Assembly (NCBI RefSeq): GCF_003387615.1
Contig: NZ_QUNS01000011.1
Coordinates: forward strand, 1 to 64,000
Origin: Tenacibaculum gallaicum
Lineage (GTDB): Bacteria > Bacteroidota > Bacteroidia > Flavobacteriales > Flavobacteriaceae
Direction of reading: 5' to 3'
Length of the DNA stretch: 64,000 nt
Shown: positions 1 to 8,138 of the stretch, one piece after another
Position numbering within the stretch: position 1 is the first letter of the stretch
Layout: each line of letters opens with the position of its first letter
Made by a program: the position numbers and the translations under genes
The notes under the pieces: generated by a model
What the model was told of the DNA's origin: nothing
Databases searched by the model: none
Seen by the model: the letters and a program-made list of their open reading frames with translations, nothing else

Positions 1-2036
1 GTATGACTTACTGTATTGCCACAGTTGTCAGTTGATTCCCATTGACGTACGATTTCTCCACATCCGTCTACTACAGTATTGCTTACTTCGGTAAACACTA
101 CGTCTACTACAGTATCACAATTATCGGTTGCCGTAATCGTTGGTACTGATGGTATGGCTTCACAGTCTACTGAAATATCCGTTGGTTCTGCTGATAAAGT
201 TGGTGCAGTCGTATCGGTTACTGTGATGGTTTGAATAAATTGCCCACTTGTTCTTCCACAAGCATCTGTAAATGTCCAAGTATTTGTATATGTTCCTATA
301 ACAGGACAATTAGTTGTTGAAGCCTCAAAGCTTCCTGATATTTTGATTATTGTTAAATCACAACTAGCCTCTGGCGTAAGTAATTGTGCCGCTGCTAGGG
401 CATTACTATCGTCACAAGACACTGTTCTATCTAATGAACCAACTGTAGTTGTCCAATTAGCCTCGCCAGGTTGGTTAATACTTATTTCATTAGGTAAATT
501 ATCTCCTATTCCACAAGAATCAACTGATTTAGAGCTTAAAGTAGTTTGTGTACTATTATTTTCTTCTCCTGCATAGGTTGCTATTAATTGCATTTGAAAT
601 TTATCAGAACACATTTCTTCTAAAAAGTAACATTGTTCTTTTACTTTCACCTGAAAACTTAAACTATATGGTGTATCTCCTACATCTGTAATTCCATCAA
701 TAGCGTTAAAGGTTAATAATCTAGTTGTCGTATTGTAACTATAAGTAACTCCGAAAGGCAACCCTGTTATTGGCTCTACTAAATCTACTTCTTGAGGTAT
801 TGTTGTTTCTATTTTTAAATCTTTTACATTGTCATTACCATTGTTCTCTATATTAACCGAGAAACTAACAGTATCTTCTACACTACTTGTATTTGTTGAG
901 CTTGATAATATTAATGGCGCTAAATCCGGTTTCCAAACATCAACAGATAAACCTATTAAAAAGAGCCCATATGTTTCTTGGTTTGATGTTAACCTTATTG
1001 TCGCAGAAGTTTGATTGTTAGCTATTATACTGTTTCCTGGGTTACTAAGAGCAAACACATCGGCATCAAACCCTAAAGTATTAGTACTAGCTGGATTTCT
1101 ATCTATAAAATTACTCCCATTTTTAGCTATTCTACTATTAAAAAAATTGTTTGCATCCCTTAAGCTATATGATAAATCTACCCAATTATTACTGGTGTTT
1201 TTTATTTGTAATTTGTCTCCTGATAAATCTCTATCTCCTTCTAAAGCACCTATTACAACATCTACATCTACATTTCCTGTTGGCACTGTTTGAAAACCAC
1301 TAAATCCAATTTCAAAATTATTAACACTACTTGTAACATGAGCATAACCATCAAAAAGCGATATATTTTTTGCTGGTAAAGTAGGACTCTCATATACAAA
1401 TACTATTTGCCAACCTCCAGAAGTTCCTGTATTTCCTCCTCCATGTGAAGTCAAACTTCCTTCCTTTGCCCTAATATTAGCTACTTGATACGTTCCATAA
1501 GGTGTTGCTAAAGCTTTTACTTCATTTGTAATATCCTTAAAGCAAATATATGGGTCATTAACAAAGTGTCCTACCTCGTCTCTTCCTCTATAAATAACAT
1601 TATCAGCTGTTATAGTTGTATAACCTAAATTTCCTGGTAATTGCAATTTTACTTTATTGTAATCCCAATTTGGTTCATCAGAGGGGTCGTCCTCTTCTTT
1701 ATCTGCTGCTGCCCAGTATAAATAAGCTTTTTTAATACTTAAACAACTAACTGTTGGCTCTGGATTAGATAAATTTGCACTACTTGAATTGAATGTGCTT
1801 GCATCATTATCTATATCAACAAAAACGTTATTACTAAAATCATGGTTTCCGTCGTTTCCTGTATAGCTTGTTGTTTTATTTCTTGATAAAACATTATTAG
1901 CTATTAATGTTACATTTCCTTTAACTGCTTCTGAAAATCTTGGTTGAAACCCCTTTTTTATTTGGGCTTCTAATCTTCCCCCAGCAACGAGAAAAACCAC
2001 TATAAAAAGTAAAATAAAACTAGTAATTTTTTTCAT
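1..2036 (-). CDS. Large secreted adhesin-like protein, C-terminus beyond the window
   Basis: I translated this from the complementary strand; it is open to the left edge, so only about 678 N-terminal residues are visible. It starts MKKITSFILLFIVVFLV and has a Sec signal peptide ending near LEAQ. A beta-rich region follows, then a DUF11-like stretch with text such as VSFSVNIENNGNDNVKD. After that come Cys-containing HYR-like repeats (TDTTAPTLSAEPTDISVDCE). This build is typical of flavobacterial surface adhesins carried by the type IX secretion system and ending in a gliding-motility-type C-terminal domain, but that end is not visible. It lies 42 bp downstream of the 2079-2555 gene on the same strand, probably in one operon. 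Exact ligand and role are unknown. Confidence 0.85.
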   Translation of the reverse strand, partial: MKKITSFILLFIVVFLVAGGRLEAQIKKGFQPRFSEAVKGNVTLIANNVLSRNKTTSYTGNDGNHDFSNNVFVDIDNDASTFNSSSANLSNPEPTVSCLSIKKAYLYWAAADKEEDDPSDEPNWDYNKVKLQLPGNLGYTTITADNVIYRGRDEVGHFVNDPYICFKDITNEVKALATPYGTYQVANIRAKEGSLTSHGGGNTGTSGGWQIVFVYESPTLPAKNISLFDGYAHVTSSVNNFEIGFSGFQTVPTGNVDVDVVIGALEGDRDLSGDKLQIKNTSNNWVDLSYSLRDANNFFNSRIAKNGSNFIDRNPASTNTLGFDADVFALSNPGNSIIANNQTSATIRLTSNQETYGLFLIGLSVDVWKPDLAPLILSSSTNTSSVEDTVSFSVNIENNGNDNVKDLKIETTIPQEVDLVEPITGLPFGVTYSYNTTTRLLTFNAIDGITDVGDTPYSLSFQVKVKEQCYFLEEMCSDKFQMQLIATYAGEENNSTQTTLSSKSVDSCGIGDNLPNEISINQPGEANWTTTVGSLDRTVSCDDSNALAAAQLLTPEASCDLTIIKISGSFEASTTNCPVIGTYTNTWTFTDACGRTSGQFIQTITVTDTTAPTLSAEPTDISVDCEAIPSVPTITATDNCDTVVDVVFTEVSNTVVDGCGEIVRQWESTDNCGNTVSH

Positions 2037-2078
2037 GTCCTCTAAGTTTTTTAATAATAACAATCTTATCTAAATAGT

Positions 2079-2555
2079 CTAATTGTCATTACTCTGATTT
2101 GGTGTGTATGTTTTTATAGTAATCTTGCCAGAGACAGCTGCTTTTTGTATTGACATTTGCTCTTGAAGGTCATTTACTAGGAACTCTATACAATTCCAAC
2201 TTCCTAATTTGATATTATAAGGTTTAGTAATTTTTAGATAAAGTGCTTTACTTCTTTTAGGTAGTACTTTAATTGCTCCTATAATAGGTTTCTTTTTTTC
2301 ATCTAGTAATGAATACTCTAATACAGTTTCTATATTTTCTTGATTTTTGCATGGTATACTGTTTATAGAAAAACGATACCCTTTTTCTACTGTGCTATTA
2401 TTACTAATTTTTAGCTTATGCATGTGTACCTTTTCATAATCTGGTTTTTCACTATAGGAAATTACCGATAGCTCGGTTAATCCTTGTGACCAAAGACTTA
2501 AACCACTAAATAAAAAGAATAAATACAATAGTTTTTGAATAGTATTTTTTTCCAT
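2079..2555 (-). CDS. Small exported protein of unknown function
   Basis: The 158-residue product has a clear signal peptide (hydrophobic LLYLFFLFSGLSLWSQ, cleavage likely after SQ), so it should reach the periplasm or outside. The mature part is predicted mostly beta, with two cysteines (SIPCKN and SWNCIE) that could form a disulfide. I do not recognise a family. It is the first gene of a probable two-gene operon with the large adhesin-like gene, so a role as chaperone, anchor or partner of that adhesin is a reasonable guess. Upstream DNA carries an unusual homopolymeric G tract. Confidence 0.75.
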   Translation of the reverse strand: MEKNTIQKLLYLFFLFSGLSLWSQGLTELSVISYSEKPDYEKVHMHKLKISNNSTVEKGYRFSINSIPCKNQENIETVLEYSLLDEKKKPIIGAIKVLPKRSKALYLKITKPYNIKLGSWNCIEFLVNDLQEQMSIQKAAVSGKITIKTYTPNQSNDN

Positions 2556-2622
2556 ATTATTTGTTTTATAATTATTATGTTACTAATACAAACAATCAAA
2601 GGTTGTATATCTAATCTAAAGT

Positions 2623-2649
2623 GGGGGTAATTATGGGGGGGGGGTAATT
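2623..2649. repeat. Poly-G tracts (G5 and G10) in direct repeat
   Basis: In the gap before the exported-protein operon there is a run of five Gs (2623-2627) and a run of ten Gs (2635-2644). Each is followed by TAATTA, so GGGGGTAATTA is directly repeated. In such AT-rich DNA a ten-G run is striking. It sits about 80 bp upstream of the 2555 start codon, where a change in length could alter promoter spacing. The rest of the 2556-2936 gap is AT-rich, with a hairpin at 2845-2865 and the mnmE promoter box. Confidence 0.85.
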
Positions 2650-2844
2650 AAGAGGTACGCATTTCTGAGTATTACAAGAATGTAATACATCAATAATACA
2701 CAATGGGTATACAATAAAAAAATTTGAGGAAACTAAAATAATACTGATTGGGAATAGTATTATTTTGAGGGATTAACGCTTTTAAATTCTAAAAGCTCTT
2801 ACACCAAATTTAGTACTTATTTTTAGTTTTAAAAAATAAAATGT

Positions 2845-2865
2845 TAAAAAAGGGGTTTTTCCCCT
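2845..2865 (-). terminator. Possible intrinsic terminator on the minus strand
   Basis: Read on the minus strand, AGGGGAAAAACCCC is followed by six Ts: a 4-bp G-C stem with a 5-base loop and a T run. No minus-strand gene ends here, since mnmE lies to the right on the plus strand. It could stop antisense transcription coming out of mnmE, or be chance. Confidence 0.3.
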
Positions 2866-2924
2866 ACACTCTTATTAAGAAAAATATCTTCATTGTATTT
2901 TATAATACTTCTTTTTTAATTAGG

Positions 2925-2932
2925 TAATTTTG
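2925..2932 (+). promoter_or_regulatory. Bacteroidota -7 box before mnmE
   Basis: TAATTTTG fits the TAnnTTTG -7 consensus and lies only four bases before the ATG at 2937. The transcript would begin at or next to the start codon, so the mRNA is probably leaderless. I see no well-placed TTG -33 element. Confidence 0.5.
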
Positions 2933-2936
2933 CAGT

Positions 2937-4331
2937 ATGATACAAAACGATACAATTATTGCTTTAGCAACACCAGCAGGGGTTGGTGCTATTGCTGTTA
3001 TTAGACTTTCTGGAGAAAAATCGATAAAAATTGTAGATTCATTTTTCAACTCAATAAAGAAAAGTAAATCATTATTAAATCAAAAATCTCACACCTTACA
3101 TTTAGGTCATATTGTTAATAATGGGATCATCATTGATCAAGTTTTAGTATCTATATTTAAAAACCCACATTCTTACACAGGCGAGGATGTTGTAGAAATC
3201 TCGTGTCATGGTTCTAGCTTTATTCAACAAGAAATTATTCAACTTTTCTTGCAAAACGGTTGTCGAATGGCTGATAATGGTGAATTTACAATGCGTGCTT
3301 TTTTAAATGGAAAGATGGACTTATCGCAAGCGGAGGCTGTTGCCGATGTAATTGCTTCTAATTCTGCAGCTTCCCATCAAATGGCTATTCAACAAATGCG
3401 TGGAGGAATTACTAATGAACTGAAAGAATTACGTGCTCAATTGTTGGACTTCGCAGCACTAATTGAATTAGAGCTCGACTTTTCTGGTGAAGATGTTGAG
3501 TTTGCTGATAGAACCAAGTTTAAAGAATTGGTAGCCAAAATATCAGCGGTTTTAAAGCGTTTAATAGATTCTTTTGCCTTTGGGAATGCTATGAAAAATG
3601 GAATTCCTGTTGCTATTATTGGTGAACCAAACGTTGGAAAGTCTACTTTATTAAATGCTTTACTTAACGAAGAAAAGGCTATTGTATCTGATATTGCTGG
3701 TACAACTCGAGATGCTATTGAAGACGAGCTAATTATTGATGGTGTTGTTTTCCGTTTTATTGATACTGCTGGAATTAGAGAAACTGAAGATGTTGTTGAA
3801 AGTATTGGTATAAAAAAGGCATATGAAAAAGCGGAGAACGCACAACTAATTATTTTCTTGATCGACTCTAATAAATATATACATTCAAAAGAGTTGTTTT
3901 TAGAGGAAATTGAAACTATAAAAAAGCGTTTCCCAAACAAACGTTTATTAGTTATTGCTAATAAAATTGATACATTGTCTTGTCATGACTCCTCTATTTT
4001 ACAATCAGAAATCGAAAACTTAATTTTACTTTCTGCTAAACAAAATATTGGTGTTGATGAATTAAAGCAAGAACTTATTTCATTAGTAAATACTGGTGCT
4101 TTGAGTAATAATGAAACCATTGTAACGAACTCTCGCCACTTCGAAGCTCTAACTTTAGCTTTAGAGAGTATCAATTCAGTTAAAAATGGTATAGAACTAG
4201 ATATTTCTTCTGATTTATTTGCTATTGACATTCGTGAATGTTTACGTCATTTAGGAAACATTACTGGAGAATATGATGTAGATAAAGATATTTTGGGGCA
4301 TATTTTTGGAAATTTCTGTATCGGGAAGTAA
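2937..4331 (+). CDS. mnmE: tRNA uridine-5-carboxymethylaminomethyl modification GTPase MnmE
   Basis: MnmE works with MnmG to place the (carboxymethyl)aminomethyl group on C5 of the wobble uridine of certain tRNAs, using a tetrahydrofolate one-carbon unit and GTP hydrolysis. The 464 residues match the family length. The N-terminal folate-binding domain starts MIQNDTIIALATP. The Walker A loop GEPNVGKST is near residue 229, followed by switch region GTTRDAI, DTAG, and NKID. The C-terminal CIGK motif, whose Cys is needed for modification, ends the protein. The -7 box sits right before the ATG, supporting this start. A 105-bp gap separates it from the next gene. Confidence 0.98.
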   Translation: MIQNDTIIALATPAGVGAIAVIRLSGEKSIKIVDSFFNSIKKSKSLLNQKSHTLHLGHIVNNGIIIDQVLVSIFKNPHSYTGEDVVEISCHGSSFIQQEIIQLFLQNGCRMADNGEFTMRAFLNGKMDLSQAEAVADVIASNSAASHQMAIQQMRGGITNELKELRAQLLDFAALIELELDFSGEDVEFADRTKFKELVAKISAVLKRLIDSFAFGNAMKNGIPVAIIGEPNVGKSTLLNALLNEEKAIVSDIAGTTRDAIEDELIIDGVVFRFIDTAGIRETEDVVESIGIKKAYEKAENAQLIIFLIDSNKYIHSKELFLEEIETIKKRFPNKRLLVIANKIDTLSCHDSSILQSEIENLILLSAKQNIGVDELKQELISLVNTGALSNNETIVTNSRHFEALTLALESINSVKNGIELDISSDLFAIDIRECLRHLGNITGEYDVDKDILGHIFGNFCIGK

Positions 4332-4436
4332 GCATATTTTTTCGAATTTATAACGGTTTACTACGTTTATAAAACAGATTTCTATCTACTTACACAGGTT
4401 TATAATTTTACAACGAATTATAAACTATAACTAAAA

Positions 4437-5069
4437 ATGGGACTATACGTTACTAGTGGGGCACTTGCTAGCTTTAAAGAGATGGATGAAGAAGCTTTTG
4501 AACATTACACTTCTGTTTTCAAAAACATTAATAAGTTACTTGAGTTAGATGGTATTACACCTTATAAAGAACCAGAAGAATTAGAATCTAAACCTCTTGA
4601 AATAGGCGGATTTCCTTATGAATATATTCACCACCTAAGACGTTTCTATGCTTATTGTGCAGAATATGAAGACTGGACTCCTACTCCATTTAGTCCTGAC
4701 GCCTACCCTTCTGAAGATTCGCTTGTAGAAGATTATACATCATTATTAACCTGTCATCTTTTATGTCATTCAGACTCTGATGGATTTTATGTTCCTGTAA
4801 AATTTGTTGATATTGTTTTTGCTACAGATGATATTCCTGTTCAAGGCACAATGATTGGCTCTTCTTATTCACTGCTTAATGAATTAAAGTATATAGCTAA
4901 CAAGCTTAACATTCAGCTAGACAAAAATGATAAAATTGTAAATATTAATGAAGTTAATAAATCAATTAACGAGGAAAATGATTTTTGGAGAGAAAAGTTA
5001 GTTTGGTGTGAATTATTTGAGGCAGCAAACCATAGTATTCGCAACAAATCTGCTATTATTTTTCATTAA
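4437..5069 (+). CDS. Cytosolic protein of unknown function
   Basis: This is a 210-residue acidic protein without signal peptide or membrane segment. Distinctive stretches are CHLLCHSDSDGFYVPVKF and MIGSSYSLLNELKYIA. The pattern of Cys/His/Asp around HSDSDGFYVP and the C-terminal LFEAANHSI recall small proteins sometimes found as immunity-like or stand-alone genes, but I cannot assign a family. It follows mnmE on the same strand after 105 bp and lies 177 bp before the next gene. Confidence 0.7.
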   Translation: MGLYVTSGALASFKEMDEEAFEHYTSVFKNINKLLELDGITPYKEPEELESKPLEIGGFPYEYIHHLRRFYAYCAEYEDWTPTPFSPDAYPSEDSLVEDYTSLLTCHLLCHSDSDGFYVPVKFVDIVFATDDIPVQGTMIGSSYSLLNELKYIANKLNIQLDKNDKIVNINEVNKSINEENDFWREKLVWCELFEAANHSIRNKSAIIFH

Positions 5070-5246
5070 AAAAACTTCAACAACTTAAGAGGTAATTAGA
5101 AAAATAATCTTTTAAAAACAATTTACAAGCCCACATAATATAATTATCTTTATTCTGAAAAAAATAAAGATTGGTCTTTATCTTAAAAGGCCATATGGTG
5201 TAGTCTGCTTGTCTAATATTCAAACAATTATAAATACATCTCATGC

Positions 5247-6044
5247 ATGGGAAGAGATATAAGAATACAATCACAAGAAAAAAAATATCAAATTATAGGG
5301 AAACTTACGGCTAGTAAAATTATAGACCTTTTTGTTGAAAGTGAAAATGAAGCTTTACGACATGAGTTTCAAGGTAAATTTTATCCAGCTCGTCACTATG
5401 ATATCAACGCTACCTTAACAAAAGCTTTAAAAGGAATTGAAAAACAAAAAATAATTGATGCCTGTTTTCACTCATCTAGATTAGGTAATATTATAAAAGT
5501 AAAGGAAAACAACTATCCTCTTTTTTTAAAAGGAGTTGAAAAAGCATTATCATCAATTGGAAAAGGATATAATATTAATGTTTTAAAACCTAGTAAAGTA
5601 TTTTTACTTTTTGGTGTTAGCTCTCCTAATAATATAGAAAATCTATACAATACAAAGTATACTGAGTTTTTAGAAACTTTAAAATTTGCAACCAAGGTTA
5701 ACTCTTATACCAGCTACCCTAGCTTACGTAAAAGGTTAAAAGCAATAAAATTCTTGGAAAACCCTGTGCTTTTAAAAAGAGCTCAAAAAATGACTCCTTT
5801 CTTTAATCAGTTTAATTTTGAAACTGCTGGAGCATTGGTTTTATTATTAGTCGATTCTTCTGAAACCTCTAAACAAGTTCTTTTTGAATATCAGAACAAA
5901 AACTTACCTAGAGAAACAGTCTGGATTCTTGGTAGTTTTTATAAAGATTTTAAAACTTCCGAAGCAAACAAACTACTCCTTAAAGATTTATATAATAAAT
6001 ATTCTACGGAATGGATTGACGAATATTATAACGCTGTTTACTAA
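5247..6044 (+). CDS. Protein of unknown function
   Basis: The 265-residue product is basic and predicted largely helical, with no signal peptide or obvious membrane segment. I recognise no motif; the stretch NINVLKPSKVFLLFGVSSP may be a buried beta strand and turn. The ATG at 5247 is the first good start, because upstream codons in this frame give no better one. It ends 24 bp before the hydrolase gene, and the -7 box of that gene sits in the gap, so the two may be transcribed both separately and together. Confidence 0.65.
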   Translation: MGRDIRIQSQEKKYQIIGKLTASKIIDLFVESENEALRHEFQGKFYPARHYDINATLTKALKGIEKQKIIDACFHSSRLGNIIKVKENNYPLFLKGVEKALSSIGKGYNINVLKPSKVFLLFGVSSPNNIENLYNTKYTEFLETLKFATKVNSYTSYPSLRKRLKAIKFLENPVLLKRAQKMTPFFNQFNFETAGALVLLLVDSSETSKQVLFEYQNKNLPRETVWILGSFYKDFKTSEANKLLLKDLYNKYSTEWIDEYYNAVY

Positions 6045-6056
6045 TCGTTTTATAAG

Positions 6057-6064
6057 TATTTTTG
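6057..6064 (+). promoter_or_regulatory. -7 box directly before the YdjM-like gene
   Basis: TATTTTTG fits TAnnTTTG and ends four bases before the ATG at 6069, the same tight spacing as at mnmE. A leaderless transcript is likely. No convincing -33 TTG is seen at the right distance. Confidence 0.45.
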
Positions 6065-6068
6065 CTAG

Positions 6069-7064
6069 ATGGATTCACTCACACAAATTGTTCTTGGGGC
6101 AGCCGTTGGAGAAGCTGTATTAGGTAAAAAAGTCGGAAACAAAGCAATGCTTTATGGAGCTATCGCAGGCACTATACCTGATTTAGATGTGTACATTGGT
6201 AAATTATTTGATACAGTTACGGCACTTGAAATACACAGAGGTTTTACACACTCTATATTTTTTGCAATTGTTTTCGGGTGGATTTTTGGTTGGCTGATCT
6301 CTTTATATGAAAAAAATGCCTCCACTAAAGAATGGGCGCAACTTATGTTTTGGGGATTTTTAACACATCCTATTCTCGATGCACATACTACTTGGGGAAC
6401 TCAGCTTTTTTGGCCTCTTGATATACGGTTAGCATTTAAAAATATTTTTGTAATTGACCCTTTATATACACTTCCTTTTTTAATATTTCTGTTGATGGCA
6501 ATGTTTCAGCAAAAAGGATCAAAAAAAAGAAGAAAGTACAATAACTTAGGACTTATTGTGAGTAGTTCTTATATGGCAATTACTATCATTATTAAAGGAA
6601 TTACCTATACTAAATTTACACATGCCTTAAAAGAACAAAAAATAGTTTATAAAGAAATTGAAACAAAGCCCACTGCTTTTAATACCGTTTTATGGTCAGC
6701 AAATGTAGAGACAGAAGATGCATACTTAATAGGCTATTATTCTTTTTTTGATACTAAACCTATTAAGTTTTATTCCTACCCTAAGAATCATCATTTGTTA
6801 GGTGATTATAAAAATGATATTTTAGTGAAGCGACTTATCAAAATAACTAAAGGATGGTATACTGTTTCAGAAAAAAATAATGCTATATACTTAAATGACC
6901 TTCGTTTTGGGTTGTTAAGCGTAGCTCCTAATTTTCAACAATTTGCTTTTAGTTTTGAAATAGCTGAAAAGCATAATAAAATTGTTATAAATGAAGTACC
7001 TAGAAATCGTGAAGAAGCAAAACAATTATTAAAAGATCTTTGGATTAGAATTCAAGGAAATTAA
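6069..7064 (+). CDS. Membrane-bound metal-dependent hydrolase, YdjM/DUF457 family
   Basis: This is a 331-residue inner-membrane protein of the YdjM-type (PF04307) putative metal-dependent hydrolases. The N-terminus MDSLTQIVLGAAVGEAVLG and the following IAGTIPDLD are classic for the family. HRGFTHS and LTHPILDAHTTWGTQ supply the conserved His and Asp residues expected to bind metal. Several hydrophobic segments lie in the first 200 residues, then a roughly 130-residue soluble tail. The substrate is unknown; relatives have been linked to the SOS response in other bacteria. The start is supported by the -7 box. Confidence 0.88.
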   Translation: MDSLTQIVLGAAVGEAVLGKKVGNKAMLYGAIAGTIPDLDVYIGKLFDTVTALEIHRGFTHSIFFAIVFGWIFGWLISLYEKNASTKEWAQLMFWGFLTHPILDAHTTWGTQLFWPLDIRLAFKNIFVIDPLYTLPFLIFLLMAMFQQKGSKKRRKYNNLGLIVSSSYMAITIIIKGITYTKFTHALKEQKIVYKEIETKPTAFNTVLWSANVETEDAYLIGYYSFFDTKPIKFYSYPKNHHLLGDYKNDILVKRLIKITKGWYTVSEKNNAIYLNDLRFGLLSVAPNFQQFAFSFEIAEKHNKIVINEVPRNREEAKQLLKDLWIRIQGN

Positions 7065-7095
7065 TTGAGTAATCGCTGTATATGTCGTAAATTTG
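7065..7095 (+). promoter_or_regulatory. Promoter for the tandem membrane-protein genes
   Basis: TTG at 7065-7067 is followed after 20 bp by TAAATTTG at 7088-7095. This fits the Bacteroidota -33/-7 pattern (TTG, N19-21, TAnnTTTG). It overlaps the end of the upstream hydrolase gene and lies 31 bp before the start at 7127. Confidence 0.55.
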
Positions 7096-7126
7096 TAGCT
7101 CTATTATAAAGCAGAATTACTCAGGT

Positions 7127-7678
7127 TTGAGACAAAAATATTTTCACTTTTTTTCAATCATTTTTTTAGTTTTTACTCAATTAGCATTTATTACTGCATT
7201 GCTGCTAGAACATAAAAACGTTTTTACAGTACTGTCATTAACAACACTTTTTACCATACTTATAGTTTATAATTATATAAAATTCTTTAAAGTTAAAGAG
7301 ATTGACTTTGAACCTTTTTATGTCATGGTATTTGTTATAATTGGTGCGCTACTTACTAGTTATTTACATCTCTTTACTAATTTGAGTTCTGTTTTGGTTG
7401 CTACTTTAATAGGAACTCTCGCTTCATTCTTACCTAATTTAAATAAAAAATCAAAGGTTTTACAAAATATTCCTAACGCAATGTATTGTGGTTGCTTTGT
7501 AGGAATGTCTCAAAAACATATTGCAATTGATTATAGCTTTATAATTATTGCAGGTAGTATAGCGGGTATTTTTTATATGTTTTCTAAAAATCTTTTTCTA
7601 GGAGTTGGTGGCAAATTAGGTACTGTAGCTTTTGGTAGTGTAGTTATATCATCTCTATTACTTTTAATTCTCTCGTAA
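7127..7678 (+). CDS. Multi-pass membrane protein, first of a paralogous pair
   Basis: The 183-residue product has about five to six hydrophobic segments. I recognise no family. The start is a TTG at 7127; no ATG is available upstream in frame, and the promoter lies just before it. Its C-terminal half resembles that of the next gene: FVGMS, then Y-S-F-II-I-AG, then GVGGKLGTVAFGS, against FVGMT, Y-T-S-II-F-AG and GYGGALGTAACIS. Stop and next start overlap (TAATG), so the two are co-translated and probably act together, perhaps as a two-subunit membrane complex. Confidence 0.75.
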   Translation: MRQKYFHFFSIIFLVFTQLAFITALLLEHKNVFTVLSLTTLFTILIVYNYIKFFKVKEIDFEPFYVMVFVIIGALLTSYLHLFTNLSSVLVATLIGTLASFLPNLNKKSKVLQNIPNAMYCGCFVGMSQKHIAIDYSFIIIAGSIAGIFYMFSKNLFLGVGGKLGTVAFGSVVISSLLLLILS

Positions 7679-8118
7679 TGATTACTGTTTTACCAATTTA
7701 CTTAACGAGCATATTTGGAGCTTTTTTAACTTTTATAGTCAGCACAAAGTACAAACAAGGACCTGTAAGAGCTTCTGCCTTACTAACTCTTGTAGTTTCT
7801 GGTTTACTCTATCTTTTTCCTGAAATATTTCCTCAAAACTTAACACAACAAACCCCTTGGGTATTTTTTGGAGCTTCTTTTGTTGGTATGACCTCTAGCA
7901 AGCTTACCCGCAACTATACTTCAATTATTTTCGCTGGAATTGTTTTTGGTTTTATTTATACGGTTAGCCCTACTTTCTTCAATGGTTATGGAGGAGCATT
8001 AGGAACTGCCGCTTGTATTTCTATCTTAGTTGTTATTGGAATAAACAACCTTATCAGACTTTCAAAAGCTTTAAAAAAGAAAAAGAATCTACTTAAAAAG
8101 GCTCTAAAAAATAGTTAA
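7678..8118 (+). CDS. Multi-pass membrane protein, second of a paralogous pair
   Basis: The 146-residue product has four or five hydrophobic segments and a Lys-rich cytoplasmic tail (KALKKKKNLLKKALKNS). It shares the FVGM(S/T), Y-(S/T)-x-II-x-AG and G-x-GG-x-LGT-x-A pattern with the preceding gene, so the pair arose by tandem duplication and lost or gained N-terminal segments. The TAATG overlap with the upstream stop codon indicates translational coupling. I cannot assign substrate or function. It converges with the outer-membrane protein gene ending at 8139. Confidence 0.75.
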   Translation: MITVLPIYLTSIFGAFLTFIVSTKYKQGPVRASALLTLVVSGLLYLFPEIFPQNLTQQTPWVFFGASFVGMTSSKLTRNYTSIIFAGIVFGFIYTVSPTFFNGYGGALGTAACISILVVIGINNLIRLSKALKKKKNLLKKALKNS

Positions 8119-8138
8119 TTGATTCTTTTCTTCTCTTT

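Noticed and set aside
343..1293. Three plus-strand frames of 61-92 codons
   Set aside because: They overlap the minus-strand adhesin-like frame, which has a signal peptide and repeat structure; these do not.
3437..3940. A 167-codon frame antisense to mnmE
   Set aside because: Fully inside mnmE, with Ser/Ile/Phe-rich composition typical of an antisense shadow.
5077..5274. 65-codon minus-strand frame in the gap before 5247
   Set aside because: No promoter, no family resemblance, Cys/Tyr/Phe-rich shadow-like composition, and it overlaps the start of the 5247 gene.
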